Origin: an uncultured Prevotellaceae bacterium
GTDB lineage: Bacteria; Bacteroidota; Bacteroidia; Bacteroidales; Bacteroidaceae
Reading direction: 5' to 3'
Assembly: GCA_902780635.1 (NCBI GenBank)
Contig: CACZGH010000014.1
Location: 26,571 to 90,570 of the forward strand
DNA: 64,000 nt
Shown: in pieces, positions 57,248 to 64,000 of the stretch
Layout of the letters: each line of letters starts with the position of its first letter
Position numbering within the stretch: position 1 is the stretch's first letter
Notes under the pieces: generated by a model
Database searches by the model: none
Seen by the model: the letters and a program-made list of their open reading frames with translations, nothing else
What the model was told of the DNA's origin: nothing
Program-made: the position numbers and the translations under genes

Positions 57248-57268
57248 CCCCCTCTAACTTAGAGGGGG
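57248..57268. terminator. C-rich/G-rich hairpin between deoD and mutS2
   Basis: CCCCCTCT / AGAGGGGG stem with loop AACTT, a form of small palindrome often dispersed in Bacteroidota genomes. It has no T run on either strand, so it may be a dispersed repeat rather than a terminator. Confidence 0.5.
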
Positions 57269-57345
57269 AATTGGTATGCACTGAATAACAAAGATTTACA
57301 ACTCTGGCGGTATAGCAATCCGCCTTTAGTGATTACCCACAGCGA

Positions 57346-57408
57346 GCTAACAGCGAAAAGCGAAAGGCTAACAGCGAAAAGCGAAAGGCTAACAGCGAAA
57401 AGCGAAAC
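57346..57408 (+). repeat. Three perfect 21-base tandem repeats abutting the mutS2 start codon
   Basis: The 21-base unit beginning gctaacagcgaaaagcg occurs three times without a gap; the only difference is the last base of copy three. The ATG of mutS2 follows immediately. Each unit carries AGCGAAAAGCGAAA, A/G-rich sequence that would occupy the ribosome-binding position. Confidence 0.92.
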
Positions 57409-59949
57409 ATGATATATCCAGAAAATTTTGAGAACAAGATAGGATTCACAGAGATACGACAACTGCTGCGCGAGCGATGTCTCTCCACACTTGGTAAGGA
57501 AGAGGTTGACCGCCTCAGCTTCAGCGTAGACGCCCGTGTGATCAACAACCGTCTGCGCCAGGTAAGCGAGTTCAGACACATCCAGGAGATGGCCGACGAC
57601 TTCCCTTTGCGCTATTTCTACGACGTGCGACCCGCCGTCTCCCGTATCCGACTGGAAGGCACACACCTGGAAGAGCCGGAGTTGTTTGACCTGCGCCGGT
57701 CATTGGAAACCATCGGTCTGATTGTGGCCTACCTGCATCGTGACCGCCGAGGCGAGACCTCCACTACACAGGATGAGGAGACTGAATACCTCTACCCCAC
57801 GCTCCAACAACTGGCTTCAGAAGTCAGGACTTTCCCTGACCTCGTCAGACAGATCGATCAGATACTCGACAAATATGGCAAAATCAAGGACTCAGCGTCG
57901 GCCGACCTCCTGACCATCCGCCGCGAACTGGCCAAGACCGAAGGGAGTATCTCACGTGTACTCAGTCAGATACTGAGATCTGCTCAGAGCGAAGGACTGG
58001 TAGACAAAGACTCCGCCCCCACCATTCGCGACGGTCGTCTGGTGATACCCGTAGCCCCTGCGATGAAACGCAAGATCAAGGGTATCGTACACGACGAGAG
58101 CGCCACCGGTAAGACGGTATACATCGAACCGGCCGAGGTGGTGGAGGCCAACAACCGCATCCGTGAACTGGAGGCAGAGGAGCGGCGTGAAGTGATCAGA
58201 ATCCTCAAGGAGATGAGCGCCACACTGCGCCCACATGTGCCAGAGATGCTCCAGTCGTACCAGTTTCTCGCACAGGTGGACCTCATCAGGGCCAAAGCCG
58301 AACTGGCACGGCTCATCAAAGGTTTTGAGCCCCAGCCCCAGCCTCAGCCCTATCTCGACTGGATACAAGCCACCCATCCCCTGCTGCGCCTCTCCCTGGA
58401 GCGGCAAGGCAAGAAAGCCGTGCCCCTGGACATCATGCTGACACCCGAGAAGCGGTTGCTCATCATCTCCGGCCCCAACGCAGGTGGCAAGTCGGTGTGT
58501 CTCAAAACCGTAGGCCTGCTCCAGTACATGTTGCAGTGCGGCCTGTCCGTACCTATCGGCGACCGCTCCCGCACAGGTATCTTCCAGCACATCATGATAG
58601 ACATCGGCGATGAGCAAAGCATCGAAAACGATCTGAGCACCTATTCCAGCCATCTGCTCAACATGAAAAACATGATGAAGTATGCCAACGACAAGACCTT
58701 GCTCCTCATCGATGAGTTTGGCTCAGGCACCGAACCACAGATGGGTGGAGCCATCGCCGAGTCGGTGCTCAAGCAATTCTGGAAAAAAGCCGCCTATGGT
58801 GTCATCACCACCCACTATCAGAACCTGAAACACTTTGCCGAGGACCACGACCATGTGGTCAACGGCGCCATGCTCTACGACCGGCATGAGATGCGCCCCC
58901 TCTTCCAATTGCAGATAGGACAGCCAGGCAGTTCGTTTGCCATCGAGATTGCCCGTAAGACCGGTCTTCCGGAGGAAGTGATCAACGACGCCTCACAGAT
59001 TGTGGGCAGCGACTATATCCAAAGCGACAAGTATCTGCAAGACATAGTGAGAGACAAGCGCTACTGGGAAAACAAGCGCCAAACCATCCATCAGCGAGAG
59101 AAATCGATGGAGCAGACCATCTCCCGCTATGAGGAGGAGGTAAGACAGTTGCAGGAGAGCCGCCGCCAGATCATCGCCAAGGCGAAACAGCAGGCCGAGG
59201 AACTGCTGGCAGAGACCAACCGACGCATCGAAAACACCATCCGCGAGATACGGGAGAGCCAGGCCGAGAAAGAAGAGACCCGCAGACTCAGGGAACAACT
59301 CAACGACTTCAAGCAAGAAGTGCTTGAGATTGACTCCAAGGAGACCGACGAACTCATCTCGAAGAAGATACGCCAAATACAAGAGCGGAAAGAGCGCAGA
59401 GAAAAGCGGAAACAGGAAAAAGCCAAAAAGGCAGGAGAGAAACCCCAGCCGACCAAGGAAAAGACACCGGGCATAGAAGTGGTAGCAGAGGGCGACACCG
59501 TGCGCATCAAAGGCCTCACCACTGTGGGGCGTGTGGAGAGCATCCAGGGCAAGATGGCCACTGTGGTTTTTGGCGACATGCGCACCAAGATGCGCACAGA
59601 ACGTCTGGAACATGCCCAGATGCCGCAAAAAGAGACGCCTCCCGCGTCATCATACACTGCTATCAGCAGACAGACGAGGGAGACGATTGATGACCGAAAA
59701 CTTCATTTCAAACAAGACCTGGATGTGAGGGGCATGCGCGGTGACGAAGCTCTCAATGCTGTCACCTATTTCATCGACGACGCCATCCTGGTCGGTATGA
59801 GCCGTGTGCGCATCCTGCATGGCACGGGCGGCGGCATCCTGCGTCAGTTGATACGCCAATATCTTGCCACCGTGCCCAATGTCAAGTCGTACAGAGACGA
59901 GCATGTGCAGTTTGGCGGTGCCGGTATCACCGTGGTCGATATTGACTGA
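57409..59949 (+). CDS. mutS2: Endonuclease MutS2 family ATPase with Smr domain
   Basis: An 846-residue protein. The N-terminal helical core/lever region (to about 320) precedes an ABC-type ATPase with Walker A GPNAGGKSV (about 355-363), Walker B LLLIDEFGSGTEP, and the switch THYQNLK. A long coiled coil (about 540-690, rich in Glu/Lys/Arg/Gln) leads to a basic linker, a KOW-like stretch (VAEGDTVRIKGLTTVGRVES) and the C-terminal Smr nuclease domain (about 771-846; LDVRGMRGDEAL, HGTGGGILR). MutS2 suppresses recombination or rescues collided ribosomes, depending on the species. No mismatch-recognition domain is present, as usual. Confidence 0.96.
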   Translation: MIYPENFENKIGFTEIRQLLRERCLSTLGKEEVDRLSFSVDARVINNRLRQVSEFRHIQEMADDFPLRYFYDVRPAVSRIRLEGTHLEEPELFDLRRSLETIGLIVAYLHRDRRGETSTTQDEETEYLYPTLQQLASEVRTFPDLVRQIDQILDKYGKIKDSASADLLTIRRELAKTEGSISRVLSQILRSAQSEGLVDKDSAPTIRDGRLVIPVAPAMKRKIKGIVHDESATGKTVYIEPAEVVEANNRIRELEAEERREVIRILKEMSATLRPHVPEMLQSYQFLAQVDLIRAKAELARLIKGFEPQPQPQPYLDWIQATHPLLRLSLERQGKKAVPLDIMLTPEKRLLIISGPNAGGKSVCLKTVGLLQYMLQCGLSVPIGDRSRTGIFQHIMIDIGDEQSIENDLSTYSSHLLNMKNMMKYANDKTLLLIDEFGSGTEPQMGGAIAESVLKQFWKKAAYGVITTHYQNLKHFAEDHDHVVNGAMLYDRHEMRPLFQLQIGQPGSSFAIEIARKTGLPEEVINDASQIVGSDYIQSDKYLQDIVRDKRYWENKRQTIHQREKSMEQTISRYEEEVRQLQESRRQIIAKAKQQAEELLAETNRRIENTIREIRESQAEKEETRRLREQLNDFKQEVLEIDSKETDELISKKIRQIQERKERREKRKQEKAKKAGEKPQPTKEKTPGIEVVAEGDTVRIKGLTTVGRVESIQGKMATVVFGDMRTKMRTERLEHAQMPQKETPPASSYTAISRQTRETIDDRKLHFKQDLDVRGMRGDEALNAVTYFIDDAILVGMSRVRILHGTGGGILRQLIRQYLATVPNVKSYRDEHVQFGGAGITVVDID

Positions 59950-59968
59950 CACCGCCAAAAGGCGCTAC

Positions 59969-61366
59969 TTACAGGATCACATTGAAGCCCAAGGCCACTT
60001 GGCCATTGCCGGAGAGAGGGATACCCTCCTTGCTGACAGTACCCATCAGGTGGTCCATTCCCAGGAAGAAATTGAAGCCCTTGGTGTGGATATTGGCCAA
60101 GAAGCCCAAACTGGTGTTAAAAGTGTTGACAGCAAGACTGACACTTGCGTCAAACCACTTGATAGGCGCGATGTTGGCACTCAGCCGACCCTCTGTCCAA
60201 GAATAGGGTCCATCGATATGTGCCGTGCCGAGAAGTCCCAGACGAAGCATGTCGAAAGTGGGCACCACATATTGCAGACCTAAGTTGACGTTGGCTCCGA
60301 TGCCCGTGACACGTGCGCCGTCGTCGCCTTTGTCTCTGAGATGGGCGAAGTCGAGCAACTGGTCAGTATATTTATCTGCCTGGTCGTCGAGCACATTACC
60401 CGACTGACTGTCGATTGACACGTCATGGAATCCGTCAAAAGTGAAGCTTTTGGCATCATTGACACCCACATAATTATTGGACCAAAGCACAGCGCCCAGA
60501 TCTTGTATGGCAGCGCTCAGCGTCACGTCGTCATTAAGTTTGTATACAGCACCGAAGTCAATGGCAGCACCAAAACCGCTGGGTCCTCCCCCATCGACGT
60601 CCACATCATCAATATATTTGTAGGTGCCATCCTTTGCATGATACTCCTTGGTGTTGCTCAGATACTTGAAACCTTTCATACTCACCTGCGACTTGGCGTC
60701 GGCAGAGACCGTCCATTTGTTGGCGTCCTGCAAGTCAGCCACCACATTCTTCAGTTCCACGGAAGCATTGCCGGCACCGACTAGCAGCTTCACCTTGCCG
60801 CCCAATCGAAGCTTCTCATCCACCTGACGTGAGTGGCCCATGGAGAGTTCGACAAATCCCTGTACGTCGGCAGAGACATCACCGATGTCGAAATGACGGT
60901 TGTCAGCATTGACGGCAAACTCAAAGAGTTTATAAGGTATGCTGGTGTTGGCCTTTGCCCGGGCATTGAGTTCGATGGTGTTGTATCCACCCCATTTCTT
61001 GAATCCTACCGACATGATATTCATCTTCAAGGCACCGTTCATCACATTGTCGCCAGAAGAGAAGCCCTTCAGCCCATTGCTCAGATAGGGGTTCATAAAC
61101 GTGGTCTTTTTCTTGCTGCTCCTGTCGGGATACAACGGGTTGTCACGCACCACATCGTCATACCTGAAGTTGCTGGCTATGCCTACATTGAGATTGCCGA
61201 CAAAAGGGATGGAGAAATAGCTGTTCTCATTGTCAAAAGCCGGGTTGAGGTCATGACGGTAAAGATAACTGTCTGAGAAATAGGCTGTCTGCAACTCCTG
61301 CGCGCCGACGGGCAGCCAGAGGCCTGCCACCATCGCCATTGCTATATGTCTGATATTCATTTTCAT
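59969..61366 (-). CDS. DUF5723-type outer membrane beta-barrel protein
   Basis: A 465-residue protein with signal peptide (ends VGAQ, about residue 23) and alternating beta strands ending in NGQVALGFNVIL. The N-terminal pattern (YFSDSYLYRHDLNPAF...YFSIPFVGNLNVG) is the family signature as I know it for DUF5723, which resembles OmpP1/FadL-like or PorV-type barrels. Role unknown. It begins 15 bases after the lipoprotein gene upstream, so the two form an operon. The second Met (residue 3) is an alternative start. Confidence 0.8.
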   Translation of the reverse strand: MKMNIRHIAMAMVAGLWLPVGAQELQTAYFSDSYLYRHDLNPAFDNENSYFSIPFVGNLNVGIASNFRYDDVVRDNPLYPDRSSKKKTTFMNPYLSNGLKGFSSGDNVMNGALKMNIMSVGFKKWGGYNTIELNARAKANTSIPYKLFEFAVNADNRHFDIGDVSADVQGFVELSMGHSRQVDEKLRLGGKVKLLVGAGNASVELKNVVADLQDANKWTVSADAKSQVSMKGFKYLSNTKEYHAKDGTYKYIDDVDVDGGGPSGFGAAIDFGAVYKLNDDVTLSAAIQDLGAVLWSNNYVGVNDAKSFTFDGFHDVSIDSQSGNVLDDQADKYTDQLLDFAHLRDKGDDGARVTGIGANVNLGLQYVVPTFDMLRLGLLGTAHIDGPYSWTEGRLSANIAPIKWFDASVSLAVNTFNTSLGFLANIHTKGFNFFLGMDHLMGTVSKEGIPLSGNGQVALGFNVIL

Positions 61367-61381
61367 CGTTTTTCTGTTTTT

Positions 61382-63214
61382 TTAGTTCAAATCAATGGCT
61401 ACCTTGCCTATTTTCTCTACCTTGATATCACTCACTATGATGGTCTGCTTATAAGCGTTGAGGAGCACACCTGTTACCGGTGAGGCACCCTTCTCGTTCT
61501 TGGCAGTCATCGCCACCCGGAACTCCACGCCGTCCAAAATCTTAAACACGTCGTTGTCCTTTGGCATGATGCGGATCACCTCGTCAGTGGCAGCGGCGGT
61601 CTTGCCGTCTTTGGAGGCCTGGATGGTCTTCTCCACCACCACATCGAGACGGTCGCTGCTGATAGGACGGCCACTGGCGTCAATACCGTAAGCCAGCAAT
61701 GTTAGGTAGGCCGGCACTTTATTCTCGACGCGTGCCGTCACTTTCAGATAGCCATTGATAGACTTGACACCATCTTTGGTGGTCTCCACGAAACTGATGT
61801 CCTTGAACTGGTCGTTCCATCCCGTGTACTGGTCTTTGTAAATGATTTTTGCTTCGGAGCCAAGGGCGATGCCAGAGGCCACGGACAGCACGATAGAACC
61901 TTTGTATTTCTTGTCGATGACGATCTCGGCAGTCTGTGTGTCATCACCCTCACCCTCCAGGTCGACGAGTGCGATGCTGTCGGGCAGATGGCGGATCAGG
62001 TCGCAGATGTCGGGCATGACGATGATGGTGGTGTCGCTCTGAGTGGTGGCGGGACGGCGTCTGACGCTGATCACACTCTCACCATTGGCTTTGTAACTGA
62101 ACTCTGGCACTTCCATCCTCAGTATCTCTTTGCCCTTACTGTCTTTGGAGACGATGGCTCCCGTCACTTTGGTGGCAAACGGCACATCACTGTACACGTT
62201 GATATTGAGCTGCGGATCATACAGGTCGAGGTCCACCTCATCGTCGGTGAGGAAATTGGGCACATTACGCAGGGAGACGCCTCCTACTTTACCAAACGAG
62301 CGTTTCGGTGCAAAGCGTCCTTTGGCGGTGGCCACACTCATTTTGCTCAGTACGGCGGTACCGTTGACCGACAAGTCACCAGCGGTAGAGATCTCGCCGA
62401 TGTTGACATCCGACTCCTTGACAGTGACACCGATGGTCAGCGAACCGTGAAGATTGAACCCCTCACCCTTGGTGTAGGTCATATAACTGCCGTCGTAGGT
62501 GCGGTCGAGCTTGACTCCTTTCACATTGAGGACAAACGAGAGGTCCTCTGAAGGTTTCACATTAGAAAGCTTAAGCATATTGTTAGCGTCGAGCGCCAGA
62601 GAGTCGCCTTTGTAGGCCACTTTACCACAGTCAATACATTTGGGAAATGAAAATCTCACCTCTTTAATATTATTAAGACATTTCTTCATTCCTTGCGAGA
62701 ATGAGAGCGTAATGGACAAAGTGGAAGCCTTCACGCCGATATAGTCGAGCGACGTGATCTGTGAGGTCTTATAGGGATAGCTGAAGTCCATTTCGACCAT
62801 GGAAGCGTCGAACACAATCTCATCGGTGGCACGACGCGCCCTGAAGGAGTTGGCGCTGGTGGGAACGAGGTCGCCAAGGTCCAGCTTATACGTGCCTTTG
62901 TAGGTCTTGGAAGGCACCGTGAAATCGTCCACCCAGATATGAGCAGCGAAAGGATTGTCATCGACCACATCAATATTATAATTACCATCCTCTGAGACAA
63001 CCAGGAAGTTGGCGTCGCCGAGGTCAAGCACTTCATCCAGTTGCACGGCCTCTGTGCTGTTGTCGCTGGGCAACTGTATGTATTCACCGCCCAGACCGAT
63101 GGTTTTGTCAAGTTCACTCAGGTCATAGTCGTTGTCTATACACCCGGCAAGCGGCGCAACCATCATGAGGGCAGCACACATCTGGGCCATGTATAGCTTT
63201 CTTCGTTTATCCAT
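61382..63214 (-). CDS. Large lipoprotein of unknown function, partner of the DUF5723 protein
   Basis: A 610-residue protein with lipobox LAGC (Cys25). The ATG at 63214 is used; the apparent upstream start is TTG without support. The rest is beta-rich with repeated short domains: an N-terminal DLSELDKTIGLGGEYIQLP motif often seen in Bacteroidota surface lipoproteins, a middle region with SFSQGMKKCLNNIKEVRFSF, and late domains at about 360-610. No enzyme motif was recognised. Position suggests it works with the barrel protein encoded downstream. Confidence 0.78.
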   Translation of the reverse strand: MDKRRKLYMAQMCAALMMVAPLAGCIDNDYDLSELDKTIGLGGEYIQLPSDNSTEAVQLDEVLDLGDANFLVVSEDGNYNIDVVDDNPFAAHIWVDDFTVPSKTYKGTYKLDLGDLVPTSANSFRARRATDEIVFDASMVEMDFSYPYKTSQITSLDYIGVKASTLSITLSFSQGMKKCLNNIKEVRFSFPKCIDCGKVAYKGDSLALDANNMLKLSNVKPSEDLSFVLNVKGVKLDRTYDGSYMTYTKGEGFNLHGSLTIGVTVKESDVNIGEISTAGDLSVNGTAVLSKMSVATAKGRFAPKRSFGKVGGVSLRNVPNFLTDDEVDLDLYDPQLNINVYSDVPFATKVTGAIVSKDSKGKEILRMEVPEFSYKANGESVISVRRRPATTQSDTTIIVMPDICDLIRHLPDSIALVDLEGEGDDTQTAEIVIDKKYKGSIVLSVASGIALGSEAKIIYKDQYTGWNDQFKDISFVETTKDGVKSINGYLKVTARVENKVPAYLTLLAYGIDASGRPISSDRLDVVVEKTIQASKDGKTAAATDEVIRIMPKDNDVFKILDGVEFRVAMTAKNEKGASPVTGVLLNAYKQTIIVSDIKVEKIGKVAIDLN

Positions 63215-63252
63215 AATCAAATGTATAGGTATTAAAAAATGATTCTAAAATG

Positions 63253-63260
63253 CAAAATTA
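63253..63260 (-). promoter_or_regulatory. -7 box of the lipoprotein/DUF5723 operon
   Basis: TAATTTTG on the minus strand, 38 bases before the start. No TTTG upstream element is seen. Confidence 0.45.
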
Positions 63261-63303
63261 AAACTTTTTAGGAAGATAGAAGGGGTGAGACATGTTAAAA
63301 TAA

Positions 63304-63338
63304 TAAAAAAACCGCAAGCGAAAGCACTTGCGGTTTTT
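63304..63338 (-). terminator. Terminator of the SRP RNA/tRNA-Thr transcript
   Basis: The stem ACCGCAAG / CTTGCGGT with an 8-base interior is flanked by T runs on both strands, so it may also stop plus-strand transcription. Confidence 0.88.
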
Positions 63339-63339
63339 G

Positions 63340-63413
63340 AGCCTCTTGTCGGATTCGAACCAACGACCCCGAGATTACAAATCACGTGCTCTGGCCAACT
63401 GAGCTAAAGAGGC
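63340..63413 (-). tRNA. tRNA-Thr (anticodon TGT)
   Basis: A 74-base cloverleaf with acceptor stem GCCTCTT/AAGAGGC, D-arm GCTC/GAGC, anticodon loop TTTGTAA, and T-arm GTTGG-TTCGAAT-CCGAC. One U-U mismatch lies in the anticodon stem. The CCA is not encoded. It is downstream of the SRP RNA on the same strand. Confidence 0.95.
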
Positions 63414-63417
63414 GGGT

Positions 63418-63513
63418 GGGTAAGCTACTTACATCGCGCCGCTACAACCAACTACCTTTGCTACGTTCCCGTCCTGGAGGATTCGAAGGGAGCTGGCCGT
63501 GCAAGACTTACCC
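63418..63513 (-). ncRNA. ffs: Signal recognition particle RNA, small bacterial type
   Basis: A 96-base RNA whose ends pair (GGGTAAG at the 5' end, CTTACCC at the 3' end). The apical hairpin has the conserved SRP loop region CCAGGACGGGAACGTAGCAA, the Bacteroidota form of the GGAA-tetraloop and adjacent internal loop that binds Ffh. Its 3' end is four bases from tRNA-Thr, so both are probably cut from one transcript. Identification is from remembered family features, not a covariance search. Confidence 0.85.
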
Positions 63514-63631
63514 GTTTTGCGGATTGGCGTTGATATTTTTTCGTTTTTTAACAAGTTTGTTAACGACATTTAATTTTTGCCTATTATTAAAAAAAATCGC
63601 CCGAAAATTTCCTTTTTCCACGGAAAATGAA

Positions 63632-63639
63632 TAATTTTG
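63632..63639 (+). promoter_or_regulatory. -7 box of tRNA-Ser
   Basis: TAATTTTG, 57 bases before the tRNA. A TTTC element lies 20 bases upstream, one mismatch from TTTG. Confidence 0.5.
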
Positions 63640-63696
63640 CACTCCGAAAAATGGATGTCGCATCCATGATTGCTTCATCATCAGCAAATCGCAACT

Positions 63697-63784
63697 GGAA
63701 AGGTGCTCGAGTGGCTGAAGAGGCACGCCTGGAAAGCGTGTGACCGACAAAATCGGTTCGTAGGTTCGAATCCTATCCTTTCCG
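63697..63784 (+). tRNA. tRNA-Ser (anticodon GGA)
   Basis: An 88-base class II tRNA with acceptor stem GGAAAGG/CCTTTCC, anticodon loop CTGGAAA, a long variable arm (CCGA/TCGG), T-arm TAGG-TTCGAAT-CCTA and discriminator G, which is the SerRS identity form. Confidence 0.95.
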
Positions 63785-63790
63785 CAAATG

Positions 63791-63828
63791 AAAAGGTTTT
63801 ATTTGGGTGACCAAGTAAAACCTTTTTT
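63791..63828 (+). terminator. Terminator of tRNA-Ser
   Basis: AAAAGGTTTTA / TAAAACCTTTT stem with a 14-base interior and terminal T run, seven bases after the tRNA. Confidence 0.85.
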
Positions 63829-63931
63829 GCGTCTTGTTTCGTTTCCTGTGCCATAGCCGAAGGAGTTGTTGGTGATGCCGAAGAAGAGAGGCTGGACATT
63901 GGGGGTCAGCGGATAAACCTGGTTGGCAAGG

Positions 63932-63963
63932 CTTGCACGGTCAAGAGTAATTCGTTACCTTTG
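63932..63963 (+). promoter_or_regulatory. Promoter of the gene cut by the window end
   Basis: CTTG (63932-63935, one mismatch), a 20-base spacer and TACCTTTG (63956-63963). The implied start of transcription is at or next to the ATG at 63968, which suggests a leaderless or nearly leaderless mRNA. Confidence 0.5.
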
Positions 63964-63967
63964 TGGC

Positions 63968-64000
63968 ATGAAATCAGAGACCCTATTGCGTGCCATCCTC
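63968..64000 (+). CDS. Start of an unidentified protein-coding gene (3' end outside window)
   Basis: ATG followed by ten sense codons (MKSETLLRAIL) open to the window edge. Support is the promoter box immediately upstream. Too short for any family call. Confidence 0.4.
   Translation, partial: MKSETLLRAIL

Noticed and set aside
57248-57268. Terminator for deoD
   Set aside because: Strong stem but no T run on either strand; kept only as a hairpin/dispersed repeat with low confidence.
57346-57408. Possible CRISPR array
   Set aside because: The three copies are directly adjacent with no spacers and no cas genes are present.

Overview
The window looks like a chromosome segment of a Prevotella-type Bacteroidota (Prevotellaceae, close to the xylanolytic rumen group around Prevotella/Xylanibacter ruminicola). 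Evidence: four complete SusC/SusD transporter pairs, a hybrid two-component regulator, a probable type IX secretion sorting domain, DUF4249/DUF5715/DUF5723-type families, Bacteroidota promoter boxes (TTTG, about 19-20 bases, TAnnTTTG) before many genes, and a Bacteroidota-type SRP RNA. The species is inferred; no database was searched.

Layout. 1-6.6 kb: 3' part of a class III fructose-1,6-bisphosphatase (+), then on the minus strand a DUF5715-type protein, an OmpR/PhoB-type response regulator, a Na/phosphate cotransporter with a PhoU-like tail, and a fucose isomerase-like protein. 6.7-25.8 kb (+): a xylan/arabinoxylan utilisation locus made of two GH43 enzymes, a GH10 xylanase-CE1 esterase fusion, a SusC/SusD pair, a secreted beta-helix protein and a hybrid two-component sensor/regulator. 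Two zinc-ribbon membrane proteins of unknown role sit inside it. 25.8-44.0 kb (-): mutY, then a pectin-type locus with a 1,517-residue PL11 rhamnogalacturonan lyase fused to a beta-strand-repeat passenger and sorting domain, a large secreted protein, and two tandem SusC/SusD pairs. 44.4-50.3 kb (+): aldo/keto reductase, amidohydrolase and zinc alcohol dehydrogenase (probable oxidative route for a deoxy sugar or L-sugar), running into a TonB-dependent receptor/DUF4249 lipoprotein pair. A 45-residue membrane mini-gene with its own strong promoter lies at 50.4-50.6 kb (-). 50.8-56.2 kb (+): another SusC/SusD pair with no enzyme next to it here. 56.4-60 kb (+): deoD and mutS2. 60-63.2 kb (-): a lipoprotein plus DUF5723 outer-membrane-protein operon. 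63.3-63.8 kb: tRNA-Thr and the SRP RNA (-), tRNA-Ser (+). The start of a further gene is cut by the window end.

How it works together. In the xylan locus, SusC/SusD would bind and import xylo-oligosaccharides, the GH10-CE1 fusion would cut the backbone and remove feruloyl or acetyl groups, the GH43 enzymes would remove arabinose or xylose, and the hybrid sensor would switch the locus on when oligosaccharides reach the periplasm. The minus-strand locus would do the equivalent for rhamnogalacturonan, but has no regulator beside it. The 44-47 kb enzymes could oxidise sugars released from such polysaccharides.

Non-coding structure is rich. It includes octamer arrays in opposite orientation 30 kb apart, a dispersed intergenic repeat, a perfect 21-base triplicate ending at the mutS2 start codon, a terminator that contains a stop codon, and two 12-base direct repeats 22 bases apart in the leader of the phosphate transporter gene. 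No CRISPR array, insertion sequence, phage or known defence system was recognised.
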